Shown here piece by piece: positions 1 through 6,113 of a stretch of DNA of 7,643 bases. Made by a program: the position numbers and the translations under genes. The notes below the pieces were generated by a model, which worked only from the letters and a program-made list of their open reading frames with translations, was not told the origin of the DNA and made no database searches. Each line of letters starts with the position of its first letter. Within the stretch, counting starts at the first letter, position 1. The DNA comes from an uncultured Nitrospina sp. (GTDB taxonomy: Bacteria; Nitrospinota; Nitrospinia; Nitrospinales; VA-1), in contig CAJWOD010000062.1 in the NCBI GenBank assembly GCA_913044145.1, positions 1-7,643 of the forward strand, given 5' to 3'.

Positions 1-22
1 GGAAATGGTTTATATTATTCTT

Positions 23-50
23 TTGACAAGCTGCTTTTTCATATGATAAA
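23..50 (+). promoter_or_regulatory. Candidate sigma70-type promoter for sucCD
   Basis: A perfect TTGACA -35 box lies at 23-28. A GATAAA -10-like box follows at 45-50 after a 16-nt spacer. An alternative -10 reading is TAAAAG at 47-52, preceded by an extended TG. Transcription would start near 57 and give a leader of about 33 nt before sucC. The -35 is convincing and the -10 matches only four of six consensus positions. The box lies close to the window edge, so an upstream gene or promoter cannot be excluded. Confidence 0.4.
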
Positions 51-89
51 AGTCGAGCTTCTTTTTTCCTAACAATTAAAGAAAAACCC

Positions 90-1250
90 ATGAAGATTCA
101 CGAATATCAAGCCAAAGAAATTCTAAGAAAATACAACGTTACAGTTCCCAATGGAGTTCTGGTTTCAAAAAAATCTGAGGCTGCCCAGGCAGCTAAAAAA
201 ATAGGAACTAACGTTGTTGTTGTAAAAGCTCAGATTCATGCAGGTGGTCGCGGGAAAGGAGGAGGCGTCAAACTAGCCAAAACTCCCCAAGAAGCCCAAA
301 AACATGCTGGTGACATTATAGGAATGACATTAGTTACCCCACAAACGGGACCCGAGGGCCGCGTGGTTAAAAAGGTGCTGATCGAAGAAGGGATGTCGAT
401 TGCTAAAGAACTTTATATGGGTATCCTTGTAGATAGGGAATCAAGTCAGGTTCTGATCATGGCTTCTGAAGCCGGCGGAATGGAGATCGAGGAAGTTGCA
501 GCCGCCACGCCTGAGAAGATTATTAAAGAAACGGTAGATCCGGTTACCGGGGTTCAGCCTTATCTAGCTCGAAAAATTGCTTTTGCACTTAATCTCGAAG
601 GTGCTGCATTAAAAGCTATCATCCCCTTCATCATCAATCTTTATGACGCTTTTGTAAAAGAAGATTGCTCGATGCTTGAAATTAATCCTCTGGTCATTAC
701 TTCTGACGACCGCGTTTTAGCATTGGATGCAAAAGTGGATATTGATGACAATGCCATGTACCGGCATAAAGAAACGCAAGCATACCGTGATATTGATGAA
801 GAAGATCCTATGGAAGTAGAAGCCAGTAAGTTTCACCTTAATTACATCAAGCTCAATGGAAATATTGGTTGTATGGTCAATGGAGCAGGACTGGCAATGG
901 CAACAATGGATATCATAAAATTATCGGGCGGTGAACCGGCAAACTTTCTCGATGTAGGTGGTGGCGCGGATGAGGAAATGATAGAAAATGGTTTTCGAAT
1001 TCTTTTATCAGACGGCTCAGTAAAAGGAATTTTCATTAATATTTTTGGCGGCATACTTCGTTGTGATGTTCTTGCAAGAGGTGTGGTTGCTGCAACCAAA
1101 AAACTCCATATCAAAATTCCAGTCGTAGTTCGAATGGAAGGAACAAATATGGAACAAGGGCATCAAATTCTTAAAGACTCGGGTCTTAATTTCCTTATTG
1201 GTAACGGGATGAAAGATGGCGCCCAAAAGGTGGTCAAGGCAATAAAATGA
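90..1250 (+). CDS. sucC: Succinyl-CoA synthetase (ADP-forming) beta subunit SucC
   Basis: This is the beta subunit of cytosolic succinyl-CoA synthetase, which interconverts succinate + CoA + ATP and succinyl-CoA + ADP + Pi with SucD. The 386 residues match the usual family length. The N-terminal ATP-grasp part begins with the typical HEYQAK opening. It carries the nucleotide-binding glycine-rich stretch AGGRGKGGG (51-59) and the Mg-binding EINP (197-200, with Asn199) and Asp213 in LDAK, at the same positions as in the E. coli enzyme. The C-terminal CoA-ligase domain shows GNIG (257-260), NGAGLAMATMD (264-274), NIFGGI (317-322) and the VRMEGTN loop (347-353). The start is fixed by the conserved N terminus, although the upstream ribosome site is weak (AAAGAAAA). 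Its TGA overlaps the sucD ATG, implying coupled translation. In a reverse TCA cycle it would run in the succinyl-CoA-forming direction, feeding the downstream oxidoreductase. Confidence 0.97.
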   Translation: MKIHEYQAKEILRKYNVTVPNGVLVSKKSEAAQAAKKIGTNVVVVKAQIHAGGRGKGGGVKLAKTPQEAQKHAGDIIGMTLVTPQTGPEGRVVKKVLIEEGMSIAKELYMGILVDRESSQVLIMASEAGGMEIEEVAAATPEKIIKETVDPVTGVQPYLARKIAFALNLEGAALKAIIPFIINLYDAFVKEDCSMLEINPLVITSDDRVLALDAKVDIDDNAMYRHKETQAYRDIDEEDPMEVEASKFHLNYIKLNGNIGCMVNGAGLAMATMDIIKLSGGEPANFLDVGGGADEEMIENGFRILLSDGSVKGIFINIFGGILRCDVLARGVVAATKKLHIKIPVVVRMEGTNMEQGHQILKDSGLNFLIGNGMKDGAQKVVKAIK

Positions 1251-2116
1251 GCATACTCGTTGATGAAAAAACCAGACTAATCACACAAGGCATCACCGGT
1301 CGTGAAGGCATGTTTCACACCGAGCAATCCATGCTATATGGAACAAAAGTTGTAGGAGGAGTAACCCCCGGAAAAGGCGGACAAACAGTTCTAGGGAAGG
1401 TTCCAGTATTTAACACTGTGAGCGATGCTGTCAAAGCAACCAAAGCCAACGCTACGATGGTCTTCGTTCCCCCACCTTTTGCTGCCGATGCGATTCTAGA
1501 AGCTGCCGATGCGGGTATCGAACTCATTATCTGTATCACTGAGGGAATTCCTGTAACTGACATGGTAGATGTCTATAAATATTTACAGGGAACTAAGAGT
1601 AGACTTGTAGGGCCTAACTGCCCTGGCGTTATTTCTCCAGGTAAAGCAAAAATCGGTATCATGCCCGCGCACATCCACAAAAAGGGAAGCGTCGGAATTA
1701 TCTCTCGTAGTGGAACATTAACCTATGAAGCTGTAGGTCAACTAACCGCGTTGGGCATTGGTCAGTCAACCTGCGTAGGGATTGGAGGCGACCCAATCAT
1801 TGGTTCACGTTACATTGATGTGTTGCAACTTTTTCAAAAAGACCGTGGAACAAAAGCTATTTGCATGATTGGGGAAATCGGCGGAACGGCAGAAGATGAA
1901 GCCGCCTATTACATTAAAAAACATGTCACCAAACCTGTTGTCGGGTTCATTGCCGGGCAAACAGCTCCTCCAGGTCGCCGGATGGGACATGCAGGTGCAA
2001 TTATCTCGGGAGGACAAGGCACAGCAGAAGAAAAAATGAAGGTCATGAAGCGGTGCGGAATTAAGGTAGTCAAAAGCCCTGCCGACCTTGGAAAAACTAT
2101 CCAAAAAGTTCTTTAG
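1247..2116 (+). CDS. sucD: Succinyl-CoA synthetase (ADP-forming) alpha subunit SucD
   Basis: This is the alpha subunit, which binds CoA and carries the phosphohistidine intermediate of succinyl-CoA synthetase. The 289 residues are full family length. The N-terminal Rossmann-type CoA-binding domain has GITGREG (15-21) and the GPNCPG loop (122-127). The ligase domain has SRSGTLTYE (153-161), the GEIGG segment (209-213, with the conserved Glu210) and the active-site histidine, His248, in GRRMGHAGAIISGG. The ATG shares four bases (ATGA) with the sucC stop. An AAGG at 1236-1239 sits seven bases upstream as ribosome site, so the pair should be made in equal amounts. No strong terminator follows; the downstream neighbours are on the opposite strand and converge. 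The citryl-CoA synthetase small subunit is a relative, but the length and motifs fit SucD better. Confidence 0.97.
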   Translation: MSILVDEKTRLITQGITGREGMFHTEQSMLYGTKVVGGVTPGKGGQTVLGKVPVFNTVSDAVKATKANATMVFVPPPFAADAILEAADAGIELIICITEGIPVTDMVDVYKYLQGTKSRLVGPNCPGVISPGKAKIGIMPAHIHKKGSVGIISRSGTLTYEAVGQLTALGIGQSTCVGIGGDPIIGSRYIDVLQLFQKDRGTKAICMIGEIGGTAEDEAAYYIKKHVTKPVVGFIAGQTAPPGRRMGHAGAIISGGQGTAEEKMKVMKRCGIKVVKSPADLGKTIQKVL

Positions 2117-2293
2117 CAGCGAGCCCCAACGGTTCATATACCATCAATTTATCTCATGCTGCGAAGCCTTTAAGATAAGGCCAAACTCATATAAAGATAT
2201 TTTACAAGCTTTTTTGGAATAATTTATACCCCTGCAGTATGAAACCGCCAATAGGGTAACTTGATGGGGCGGGGCAAAAGAGAAAATGCCTGA
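2117..2293. other. Convergent intergenic region between sucD and the DUF1841 gene
   Basis: This 177-nt gap separates two convergent transcription units, so termination of both is expected here. I see only weak structures. One is a five-pair stem GCCTT/AAGGC at 2166-2170 and 2177-2181 without a T tract after it. The other is CCGCC/GGCGG at 2245-2249 and 2268-2272 with an 18-nt loop, which on the - strand is followed by a few T residues. Neither is a convincing intrinsic terminator; Rho or the convergent arrangement itself may serve. No credible gene is present. Confidence 0.4.
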
Positions 2294-2743
2294 TTAACTA
2301 TCGCCCTCGCTGGAGGGCAAATCCTCATAGGAGAGATAATCGAGTCGACTCTCATAATCGAGTTGGTCAAAAGGTTTGCCCTGCCTAAAACTCGAAAAAT
2401 GCAGATCTGCATAAACCGCAATAATGGCGTGAAGAACTTCATGCTCTTCCATGTCTTGCTCACGTAATCGCTTAAAAGTTTTCTCGACACATTCTGGTTG
2501 TCCTGTACGAAGTTGACTATCAACAATGGTATGTAAAACCGTATGCACAAATGGGCTGACAATCTGTCCATTAATTTCTTGTGGATAGGCAGCCATCTCT
2601 CCCTGAGTCCAGATCTCTTCAAATTCAGGGTGAAGATCCATAACATGGGCAATACGCGCGTCTAATTCTTCAAGATCTCGACCATGCTGCCTGTCTGAAG
2701 CGACTCTTAAAATGCGTGTTTGGGTTTCCTTATCAAACTGCAC
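2294..2743 (-). CDS. DUF1841 family protein
   Basis: This is a 149-residue soluble, acidic protein with no signal peptide or membrane segment. The central part (about residues 63-135) matches the DUF1841 pattern as I remember it. It has SPFVHTVLHTIVDSQL, where the family has (N/H)PF.H..LH....EQL, then TGQPECV, then a helix with EEHEVLHAI, and an ending GKPFDQLDYESRLDYL. The conserved histidines (His67, His71, and those in EEHEVLH) could suggest metal binding, but the family's function is not known to me. The start is GTG at 2741-2743; an in-frame TAA lies eight codons upstream, and no ATG or TTG start is available in between. The ribosome site is poor (only GAG about 9 nt before the start). 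It lies 63 nt downstream of the unknown - strand gene and is probably co-transcribed with it. Confidence 0.75.
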   Translation of the reverse strand: MQFDKETQTRILRVASDRQHGRDLEELDARIAHVMDLHPEFEEIWTQGEMAAYPQEINGQIVSPFVHTVLHTIVDSQLRTGQPECVEKTFKRLREQDMEEHEVLHAIIAVYADLHFSSFRQGKPFDQLDYESRLDYLSYEDLPSSEGDS

Positions 2744-2806
2744 AAAAATAGACTCAAAAAAAGGTTAAATAGAATTATTACTTTTTCTCTTAGATGTATC
2801 TTCGGG

Positions 2807-3091
2807 TCAAGGCGTTTCCGAGAAATGCGTCCTTCGATCTTTACCTTTATCTCCGTAGACCATAAAAACTCGCTTTCCCTGCCGCATATGGTATTTTGCC
2901 CAGGCAGGAGATTTTCCTTCATAACTGGCATCGGGATCTTCCCCCTCTGCTTTCAAATAGTCTGGGTAGTCTAACCCTGCTTCATAAGCATCTACCAGCA
3001 GGCATTCAGTGGTAAAACCTTTGCCACCTAGACAAATTTTACTAAGAAATTCTTCAATTTTATTAGGGTCATTCATTTCAATAGGTTGCAT
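2807..3091 (-). CDS. Hypothetical protein, 94 residues, unknown function
   Basis: I do not recognise this protein. It is a small soluble polypeptide with an acidic N-terminal half and a basic C-terminal stretch (residues 70-90, rich in K and R). It has two cysteines (Cys20, Cys30) and several aromatic residues (DYPDYLKAEG at 41-50; WAKYHMRQGK at 63-72). No signal peptide, membrane segment or known motif is visible. Coding is supported by an ordinary protein-like composition and its place directly upstream of the DUF1841 gene on the same strand, 63 nt apart. The ATG at 3089-3091 lacks a clear ribosome site; Met6 is an alternative start that is no better supported. It faces the 107-residue + strand gene across an AT-rich gap, so the two probably have divergent promoters. 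Confidence 0.6.
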   Translation of the reverse strand: MQPIEMNDPNKIEEFLSKICLGGKGFTTECLLVDAYEAGLDYPDYLKAEGEDPDASYEGKSPAWAKYHMRQGKRVFMVYGDKGKDRRTHFSETP

Positions 3092-3283
3092 AAAATTTTA
3101 TATATTTTTTAATATAAATTTAGTTAAAATAAGCTGTAAAATAACTTAACTCTATAGCAGGTTATAATATTATTAGACTTTTTGGAACAAACCTCAATAT
3201 TTAAGGTATATTAGCATAGGGTAGTGGATCGTCAAAACTACATAAAAATAACGAGAGAAATAAACCAGATATGAGTAAAAAAA
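3092..3283. other. AT-rich divergent intergenic region
   Basis: This 192-nt gap lies between the - strand hypothetical gene and the + strand 107-residue gene. It is very AT-rich, particularly 3092-3170, and must hold promoters for both directions. Possible -10-like boxes include TATAAT at 3162-3167 and TATATT at 3207-3212 on the + strand. The latter has TTGGAA at 3182-3187 as a poor -35 with an over-long 19-nt spacer. In such AT-rich sequence these matches are not significant on their own. A purine-rich GAGAG at 3253-3257 precedes the out-of-frame ATG at 3271. Confidence 0.4.
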
Positions 3284-3607
3284 ATGCTTATTCAAGATAA
3301 CCTTGTTTTAACACGTTCAGATCCTTCGGGTATGGGTGGAACCCAGCTTATTTATCGCTTAAAAAATTATGGGCTATCGGCGGTGAATAGGCCTCAGGAG
3401 GAAATTAACCAGATCCACTGGGAAGTGGAAGTCATAAAATTTAAGGATGATACCGTCTCAAGTTTTGAGGTTTGTCATACGACAGAACTGGCAGACAAAA
3501 CCCTAAAGTTTTACACAGATAAATCTTTAAACGAATTCATTGAAAAATCTTTTCAATACTTTGAGGAGTTGGGTTCGCTGGAGAAAATGCTACCTCAGGA
3601 GCCTTAG
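3284..3607 (+). CDS. Hypothetical protein, 107 residues, upstream of the oxidoreductase operon
   Basis: I do not recognise a named family. The protein is soluble and acidic, with no signal peptide or membrane helix. It has a glycine-containing N-terminal part (SDPSGMGG at 12-19) and a likely beta-strand stretch around IHWEVEVIKFKDD (44-56). A helical C terminus follows (about 80-102, LNEFIEKSFQYFEELGSLEKM). The single cysteine (Cys64) rules out an iron-sulfur protein of its own. The start at 3284 follows GAG at 3273-3275; a competing ATG at 3271 with a better ribosome site is out of frame because of an A8 run (see findings). It sits 233 nt upstream of the alpha gene on the same strand. That is the place held by the small D gene in the forDABGE cluster of Hydrogenobacter thermophilus as I recall it, so an accessory subunit or assembly role is possible but unproven. 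Confidence 0.65.
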   Translation: MLIQDNLVLTRSDPSGMGGTQLIYRLKNYGLSAVNRPQEEINQIHWEVEVIKFKDDTVSSFEVCHTTELADKTLKFYTDKSLNEFIEKSFQYFEELGSLEKMLPQEP

Positions 3608-3627
3608 AAAATACTGGTAGGCTAGAA

Positions 3628-3654
3628 CCCATATAAAAGCACATTTTTTATGGG
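3628..3654 (+). other. RNA hairpin after the 107-residue gene
   Basis: CCCATATAAAA (3628-3638) pairs with TTTTTTATGGG (3644-3654) around a five-base loop (gcaca). This gives ten pairs with one T-T mismatch. The T run lies inside the 3' arm, not after it, so this is not a standard intrinsic terminator. It may stabilise the 3' end of the upstream message or act as a partial terminator. If it does not terminate, the 107-residue gene could be co-transcribed with alpha. Confidence 0.4.
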
Positions 3655-3662
3655 CTTAGGGC

Positions 3663-3691
3663 TTGACAGTTACCCGTATTGTTTCTAATAT
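3663..3691 (+). promoter_or_regulatory. Probable sigma70-type promoter of the oxidoreductase operon
   Basis: A perfect TTGACA at 3663-3668 is followed, after exactly 17 nt, by TAATAT at 3686-3691 (four of six consensus matches). The predicted start is near 3698 and gives a leader of about 143 nt before the alpha ATG. A direct repeat GGGCTT (3652-3657 and 3659-3664) abuts and overlaps the -35 box and could be a regulator site, though it is short. This is the best promoter match in the window. Confidence 0.55.
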
Positions 3692-3697
3692 GTATCT

Positions 3698-3731
3698 CTT
3701 TTTAAAGAAACAAGGTTGTTCTTTTAAAAAG
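3698..3731 (+). promoter_or_regulatory. Long 5'-leader hairpin before the alpha gene
   Basis: Bases 3698-3712 pair with 3717-3731 around the loop AGGT (3713-3716). The stem has 15 positions, of which 13 are Watson-Crick pairs, one is a G-U pair and one is an A-C mismatch. The stem begins exactly where transcription from the promoter at 3663-3691 should start, so the mRNA would begin with this hairpin. Such 5'-terminal stems commonly protect transcripts from decay; a regulatory role is inference. The stem is mostly A-T pairs and only moderately stable. Confidence 0.45.
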
Positions 3732-3785
3732 GGCATTTCTTTTCCTTCTAGCCCCAATTGTTTAAAGGGTTATTTTAATTTACAC

Positions 3786-3810
3786 CAGAACCGTTAAAAG
3801 TTCTGAGAAC
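3786..3810 (+). promoter_or_regulatory. Leader segment with two competing small stems
   Basis: CAGAAC (3786-3791) can pair perfectly with GTTCTG (3800-3805) around an eight-base loop. The same GTTC can instead pair with GAAC at 3807-3810. The element ends 16 nt before the Shine-Dalgarno sequence TAAGGAG (3827-3833). The stems are short, so this may be chance, but together with the 3698-3731 hairpin it makes the alpha leader notably structured. Confidence 0.25.
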
Positions 3811-3840
3811 TGATATTTTGGAAAAATAAGGAGTTTAATC

Positions 3841-5073
3841 ATGGCAAATGTGGTAGGTAGTTCAGTTTGTAGAACCGCCGTTGATGAGGGAAAACCCGCA
3901 GACTGGGTGCCAGGAGGCGAAAAACAAACAGCAGTAGACCCAATGAAAATGTTTCACGAGCTTCCCCGAGAACAGCTATTTATTACAGGTAGTGAAGCAG
4001 CCAGGGAATCGATGAGACGTGCAAATATTGATATTGCTATCGCCTATCCTATTACTCCGCAAAGTGAATCCATGCAGCAGGCTGGCTATCTATATGATGA
4101 AGGCTACATCAAAGAATATTACCGAGCAGAAGAGGAGATTGGTACTTTCTCTGCTATTTCCGGTGCCTCCCGTGCAGGAGTGCGTAGCCTGACAGCAACT
4201 TCAGGCCCTGGTCTAATGCGCGGTATGGAAGCGATCAGCTCATGGCCGGGCGCAAGAACACCTATCATTATGCTGAACATGTGCCGGGTAATTAATACAC
4301 CGCTTGCTATTCAACCTGATAACATCGAAATGTCATTCATGCTGAACACAGGAATCCTTATGTTACATGCTGAAAATCAACAGGATTTTTATGATTTTCC
4401 ACTTGCCGCAATTTGTGCTTCCGAACAGGTTGACGTGACATTACCTGCGGTTGTGTCTGTGGATGGTTTTTTCTGCACGCATGCACGTGGCCCTGTAAAG
4501 GTAACCCCAGAAGAATACAAGTTGCCTCCTCGTGATGGATGGCGCTCTGCAGTCCCTGCAATGGATAATGAGAATCCTCCTGCGCGTATTTCCAGAGATG
4601 CCCCGATCCAGAAGAGTAACTTCATTAGTTATCATATGCATTCAAGTTGGCAGCAGGAAGTCTTTGCAGCTGTGGAACGGTCAGCTAAATATTTTCGCAA
4701 ATACCTAGGCAGCCTAGTTGAGGTAGTTAATCCTGGCGCAGAGGACTTCATCGTTGCCTCTGGGTGTGCAGTCTCCCAGGCTCGCGAAGCTGTAAGACAG
4801 GAAGGCGAAAAAGGACGAAAAGTCGGCCTTGTTAAAATTAAAACGATTCGTCCATTTCCAACAGAAGAAATCTACGAGGCAGTTAAAGACGCCAAACGAA
4901 TTCTTATTCCCGAGTTTAATCAAGCGGGATGGTTGCACAAAGAAGTTTGCTCTGTTCTTTATGGACGCACAAAAGGAGTTATTAAAAATGGCCCGAGGGT
5001 ATATGGCGGTATGACAATGCCGACAGAGATGATCCTCGAGTGGCTTGAAGAGTTTCGGAAAGAAGTAAAATAA
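3841..5073 (+). CDS. forA: 2-oxoacid:ferredoxin oxidoreductase alpha subunit (likely 2-oxoglutarate)
   Basis: This is the alpha subunit of a cytosolic thiamine-diphosphate enzyme that reversibly converts a 2-oxoacid + CoA to acyl-CoA + CO2 with ferredoxin. In the reverse TCA cycle it fixes CO2. The pyrimidine-binding domain (about 47-240) has AYPITPQSE (68-76), the acidic YRAEEEIGTF (94-103) with the family glutamate, GASRAG (108-113) and TSGPGL (120-125). The transketolase-C-like domain follows at about 300-400 (VKIKTIRPFP at 331-340). The first 45 residues form an extension before the usual start of the domain. The full start is supported by a strong TAAGGAG seven bases before the ATG. The 410-residue length fits the large alpha of Hydrogenobacter-type split enzymes. 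Substrate is inferred from the nearby sucCD; a pyruvate enzyme has the same fold and cannot be excluded. Confidence 0.9.
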   Translation: MANVVGSSVCRTAVDEGKPADWVPGGEKQTAVDPMKMFHELPREQLFITGSEAARESMRRANIDIAIAYPITPQSESMQQAGYLYDEGYIKEYYRAEEEIGTFSAISGASRAGVRSLTATSGPGLMRGMEAISSWPGARTPIIMLNMCRVINTPLAIQPDNIEMSFMLNTGILMLHAENQQDFYDFPLAAICASEQVDVTLPAVVSVDGFFCTHARGPVKVTPEEYKLPPRDGWRSAVPAMDNENPPARISRDAPIQKSNFISYHMHSSWQQEVFAAVERSAKYFRKYLGSLVEVVNPGAEDFIVASGCAVSQAREAVRQEGEKGRKVGLVKIKTIRPFPTEEIYEAVKDAKRILIPEFNQAGWLHKEVCSVLYGRTKGVIKNGPRVYGGMTMPTEMILEWLEEFRKEVK

Positions 5074-5090
5074 TCGTTTGATTAGCTTTA

Positions 5091-5147
5091 TTGTTTAGCC
5101 TTTTAAACACAGGTATAATCGCAATAGTTTAAGGCTTTGTGCAGCCT
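5091..5147 (+). promoter_or_regulatory. Alpha-beta intergenic element: possible internal promoter and alternative hairpins
   Basis: The 128-nt gap between alpha and beta is much larger than the other gaps in this operon. TTGTTT at 5091-5096 and a perfect TATAAT at 5114-5119 are separated by 17 nt and may form an internal promoter for beta, gamma and the ferredoxin gene. In the RNA, AGCC..TTAAAC (5097-5108, two-base bulge) can pair with GTTTAAGGCT (5127-5136). Alternatively AGGCT (5132-5136) can pair with AGCCT (5143-5147) around a six-base loop. The two stems share bases and exclude each other. No function is shown. Confidence 0.35.
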
Positions 5148-5201
5148 GTTTATTAAATAATTAAGTAACTATTTAAGACCTTTATATAAAGGATATATTC
5201 T

Positions 5202-6095
5202 ATGTCTCTTGAAACTTTAAGACCTTCACCGGCCTTCAAAGATGTGCTACCTGTTGAGTACAAGGATCTGGTAGAACATGGCCCTTACAACAACCGAAAT
5301 GGCAAGGAAACCCAGTCAGTAAAAGTTACAGATATGGGGAAATTTAAGGAAGTTATTGAAGAGCATCCTATGTGTGCAGGCTGTGCAATGACACTATTCA
5401 TTCGCCTGACTTATATTGGAATGCCAAACCCTGAACATACGATTGTTGTAGGAACAGCGGGATGTGGCCGTTTAGCAATATCTCAGGCCTCAGTTCCTTT
5501 TATCTACGGTAACTATGGCGATACCAATGCAGTTGCATCGGGTTTGAAGAGAGGATTAGAAGTTCGTTTCCCGAATCAGAAAAAAGATGTTGTGGTGATG
5601 GCGGGTGACGGCGGCCTCATCGACATTGGTTTCCAGGGCATGATGCATAGCTGGTTCCGCAAAGAAAAATTCACCACGATCATGCTCGACAACGAAGTTT
5701 ATGGAAATACGGGTGGCCAAGAAAGTGGCATGACCAATCATGGTAAAGTTCTCAAAATGGCTCCACGAGGAAAATTTGGAGATAAAGTCGATGCATTAGG
5801 TCTGGCGAAGGTGGCTGGAGTTGATTATATTGCCCGTCTTGCTCCAACAAATCCGGCGCGCGTTGCTCGTACGGTTCGCCGGGCAATCATGGTGGCTCGA
5901 GAAGTTGGACACAGCTACATACAGGCTTATACTTCCTGTAATATTGAATACTCAATTCCTACACCTGACGTTATGAAAGATGCCTTTGAAATCGAAAAAG
6001 AACGCTACGGTTTTGAAGAAATCATTTCACCGGCAGCTAAAGAATATTTAGATGAAGTTGAGAAAAAAGCTAAAAAGAAAAAATCTGACCGATAA
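5202..6095 (+). CDS. forB: 2-oxoacid:ferredoxin oxidoreductase beta subunit (likely 2-oxoglutarate)
   Basis: This is the thiamine-diphosphate-binding beta subunit that pairs with alpha at the active site. The cofactor motif begins at GDGG (135-138) and ends in LDNEVYGNTGGQ (162-173), giving the Mg ligands Asp136 and Asn164. Four cysteines fit the proximal [4Fe-4S] cluster of this family: Cys58 and Cys61 in MCAGCA, Cys88 in GCGR and the distant Cys246 in TSCNIEY. The 297 residues are typical for a separate beta chain. About 47 residues precede the usual cluster motif, and the C terminus ends in a lysine-rich tail (EKKAKKKKSDR). AAAGGA at 5188-5193 lies eight bases before the ATG. Gamma follows after only 18 nt. 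Pyruvate or another 2-oxoacid remains possible as substrate; the neighbouring sucCD genes favour 2-oxoglutarate. Confidence 0.93.
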   Translation: MSLETLRPSPAFKDVLPVEYKDLVEHGPYNNRNGKETQSVKVTDMGKFKEVIEEHPMCAGCAMTLFIRLTYIGMPNPEHTIVVGTAGCGRLAISQASVPFIYGNYGDTNAVASGLKRGLEVRFPNQKKDVVVMAGDGGLIDIGFQGMMHSWFRKEKFTTIMLDNEVYGNTGGQESGMTNHGKVLKMAPRGKFGDKVDALGLAKVAGVDYIARLAPTNPARVARTVRRAIMVAREVGHSYIQAYTSCNIEYSIPTPDVMKDAFEIEKERYGFEEIISPAAKEYLDEVEKKAKKKKSDR

Positions 6096-6113
6096 AAGGA
6101 GGAGAACACTAAA

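Noticed and set aside
842..1226. Open frames on the - strand inside sucC
   Set aside because: They are antisense to a well-conserved gene, have no family resemblance and no ribosome sites; they are shadows of sucC codon use.
90..2116. Citryl-CoA synthetase (CcsA/CcsB) as identity of the sucCD pair
   Set aside because: CcsAB are relatives found in some reverse-TCA bacteria, but from memory they are longer. The 386- and 289-residue lengths and the E. coli-like positions of Asn199, Asp213 and the active-site histidine fit SucCD.
2166..2181. GCCTT/AAGGC stem after sucD as an intrinsic terminator
   Set aside because: The stem has only five pairs and no T tract follows, so it cannot be called a terminator.
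2720..2974. Open frame of 84 codons on the + strand across the DUF1841 start and the 94-residue gene
   Set aside because: It overlaps the better supported - strand genes, has an irregular basic and hydrophobic composition and no ribosome site.
3652..3664. GGGCTT direct repeat at the -35 box as a regulator operator
   Set aside because: A six-base tandem repeat with a one-base gap is too short to call an operator without comparison to relatives; mentioned only in the promoter entry.
4358..4938. Several - strand frames inside the alpha gene
   Set aside because: They overlap each other and the strongly conserved alpha coding sequence and resemble no protein family.
6063..6083. A-rich stretch at the end of the beta gene as a -1 frameshift site (AAAAAAG)
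   Set aside because: The reading frame is AAA AAA GCT, which is not the phase required for slippage of the dnaX type. No stem follows closely, and beta ends at a normal stop right before a near-perfect ribosome site.
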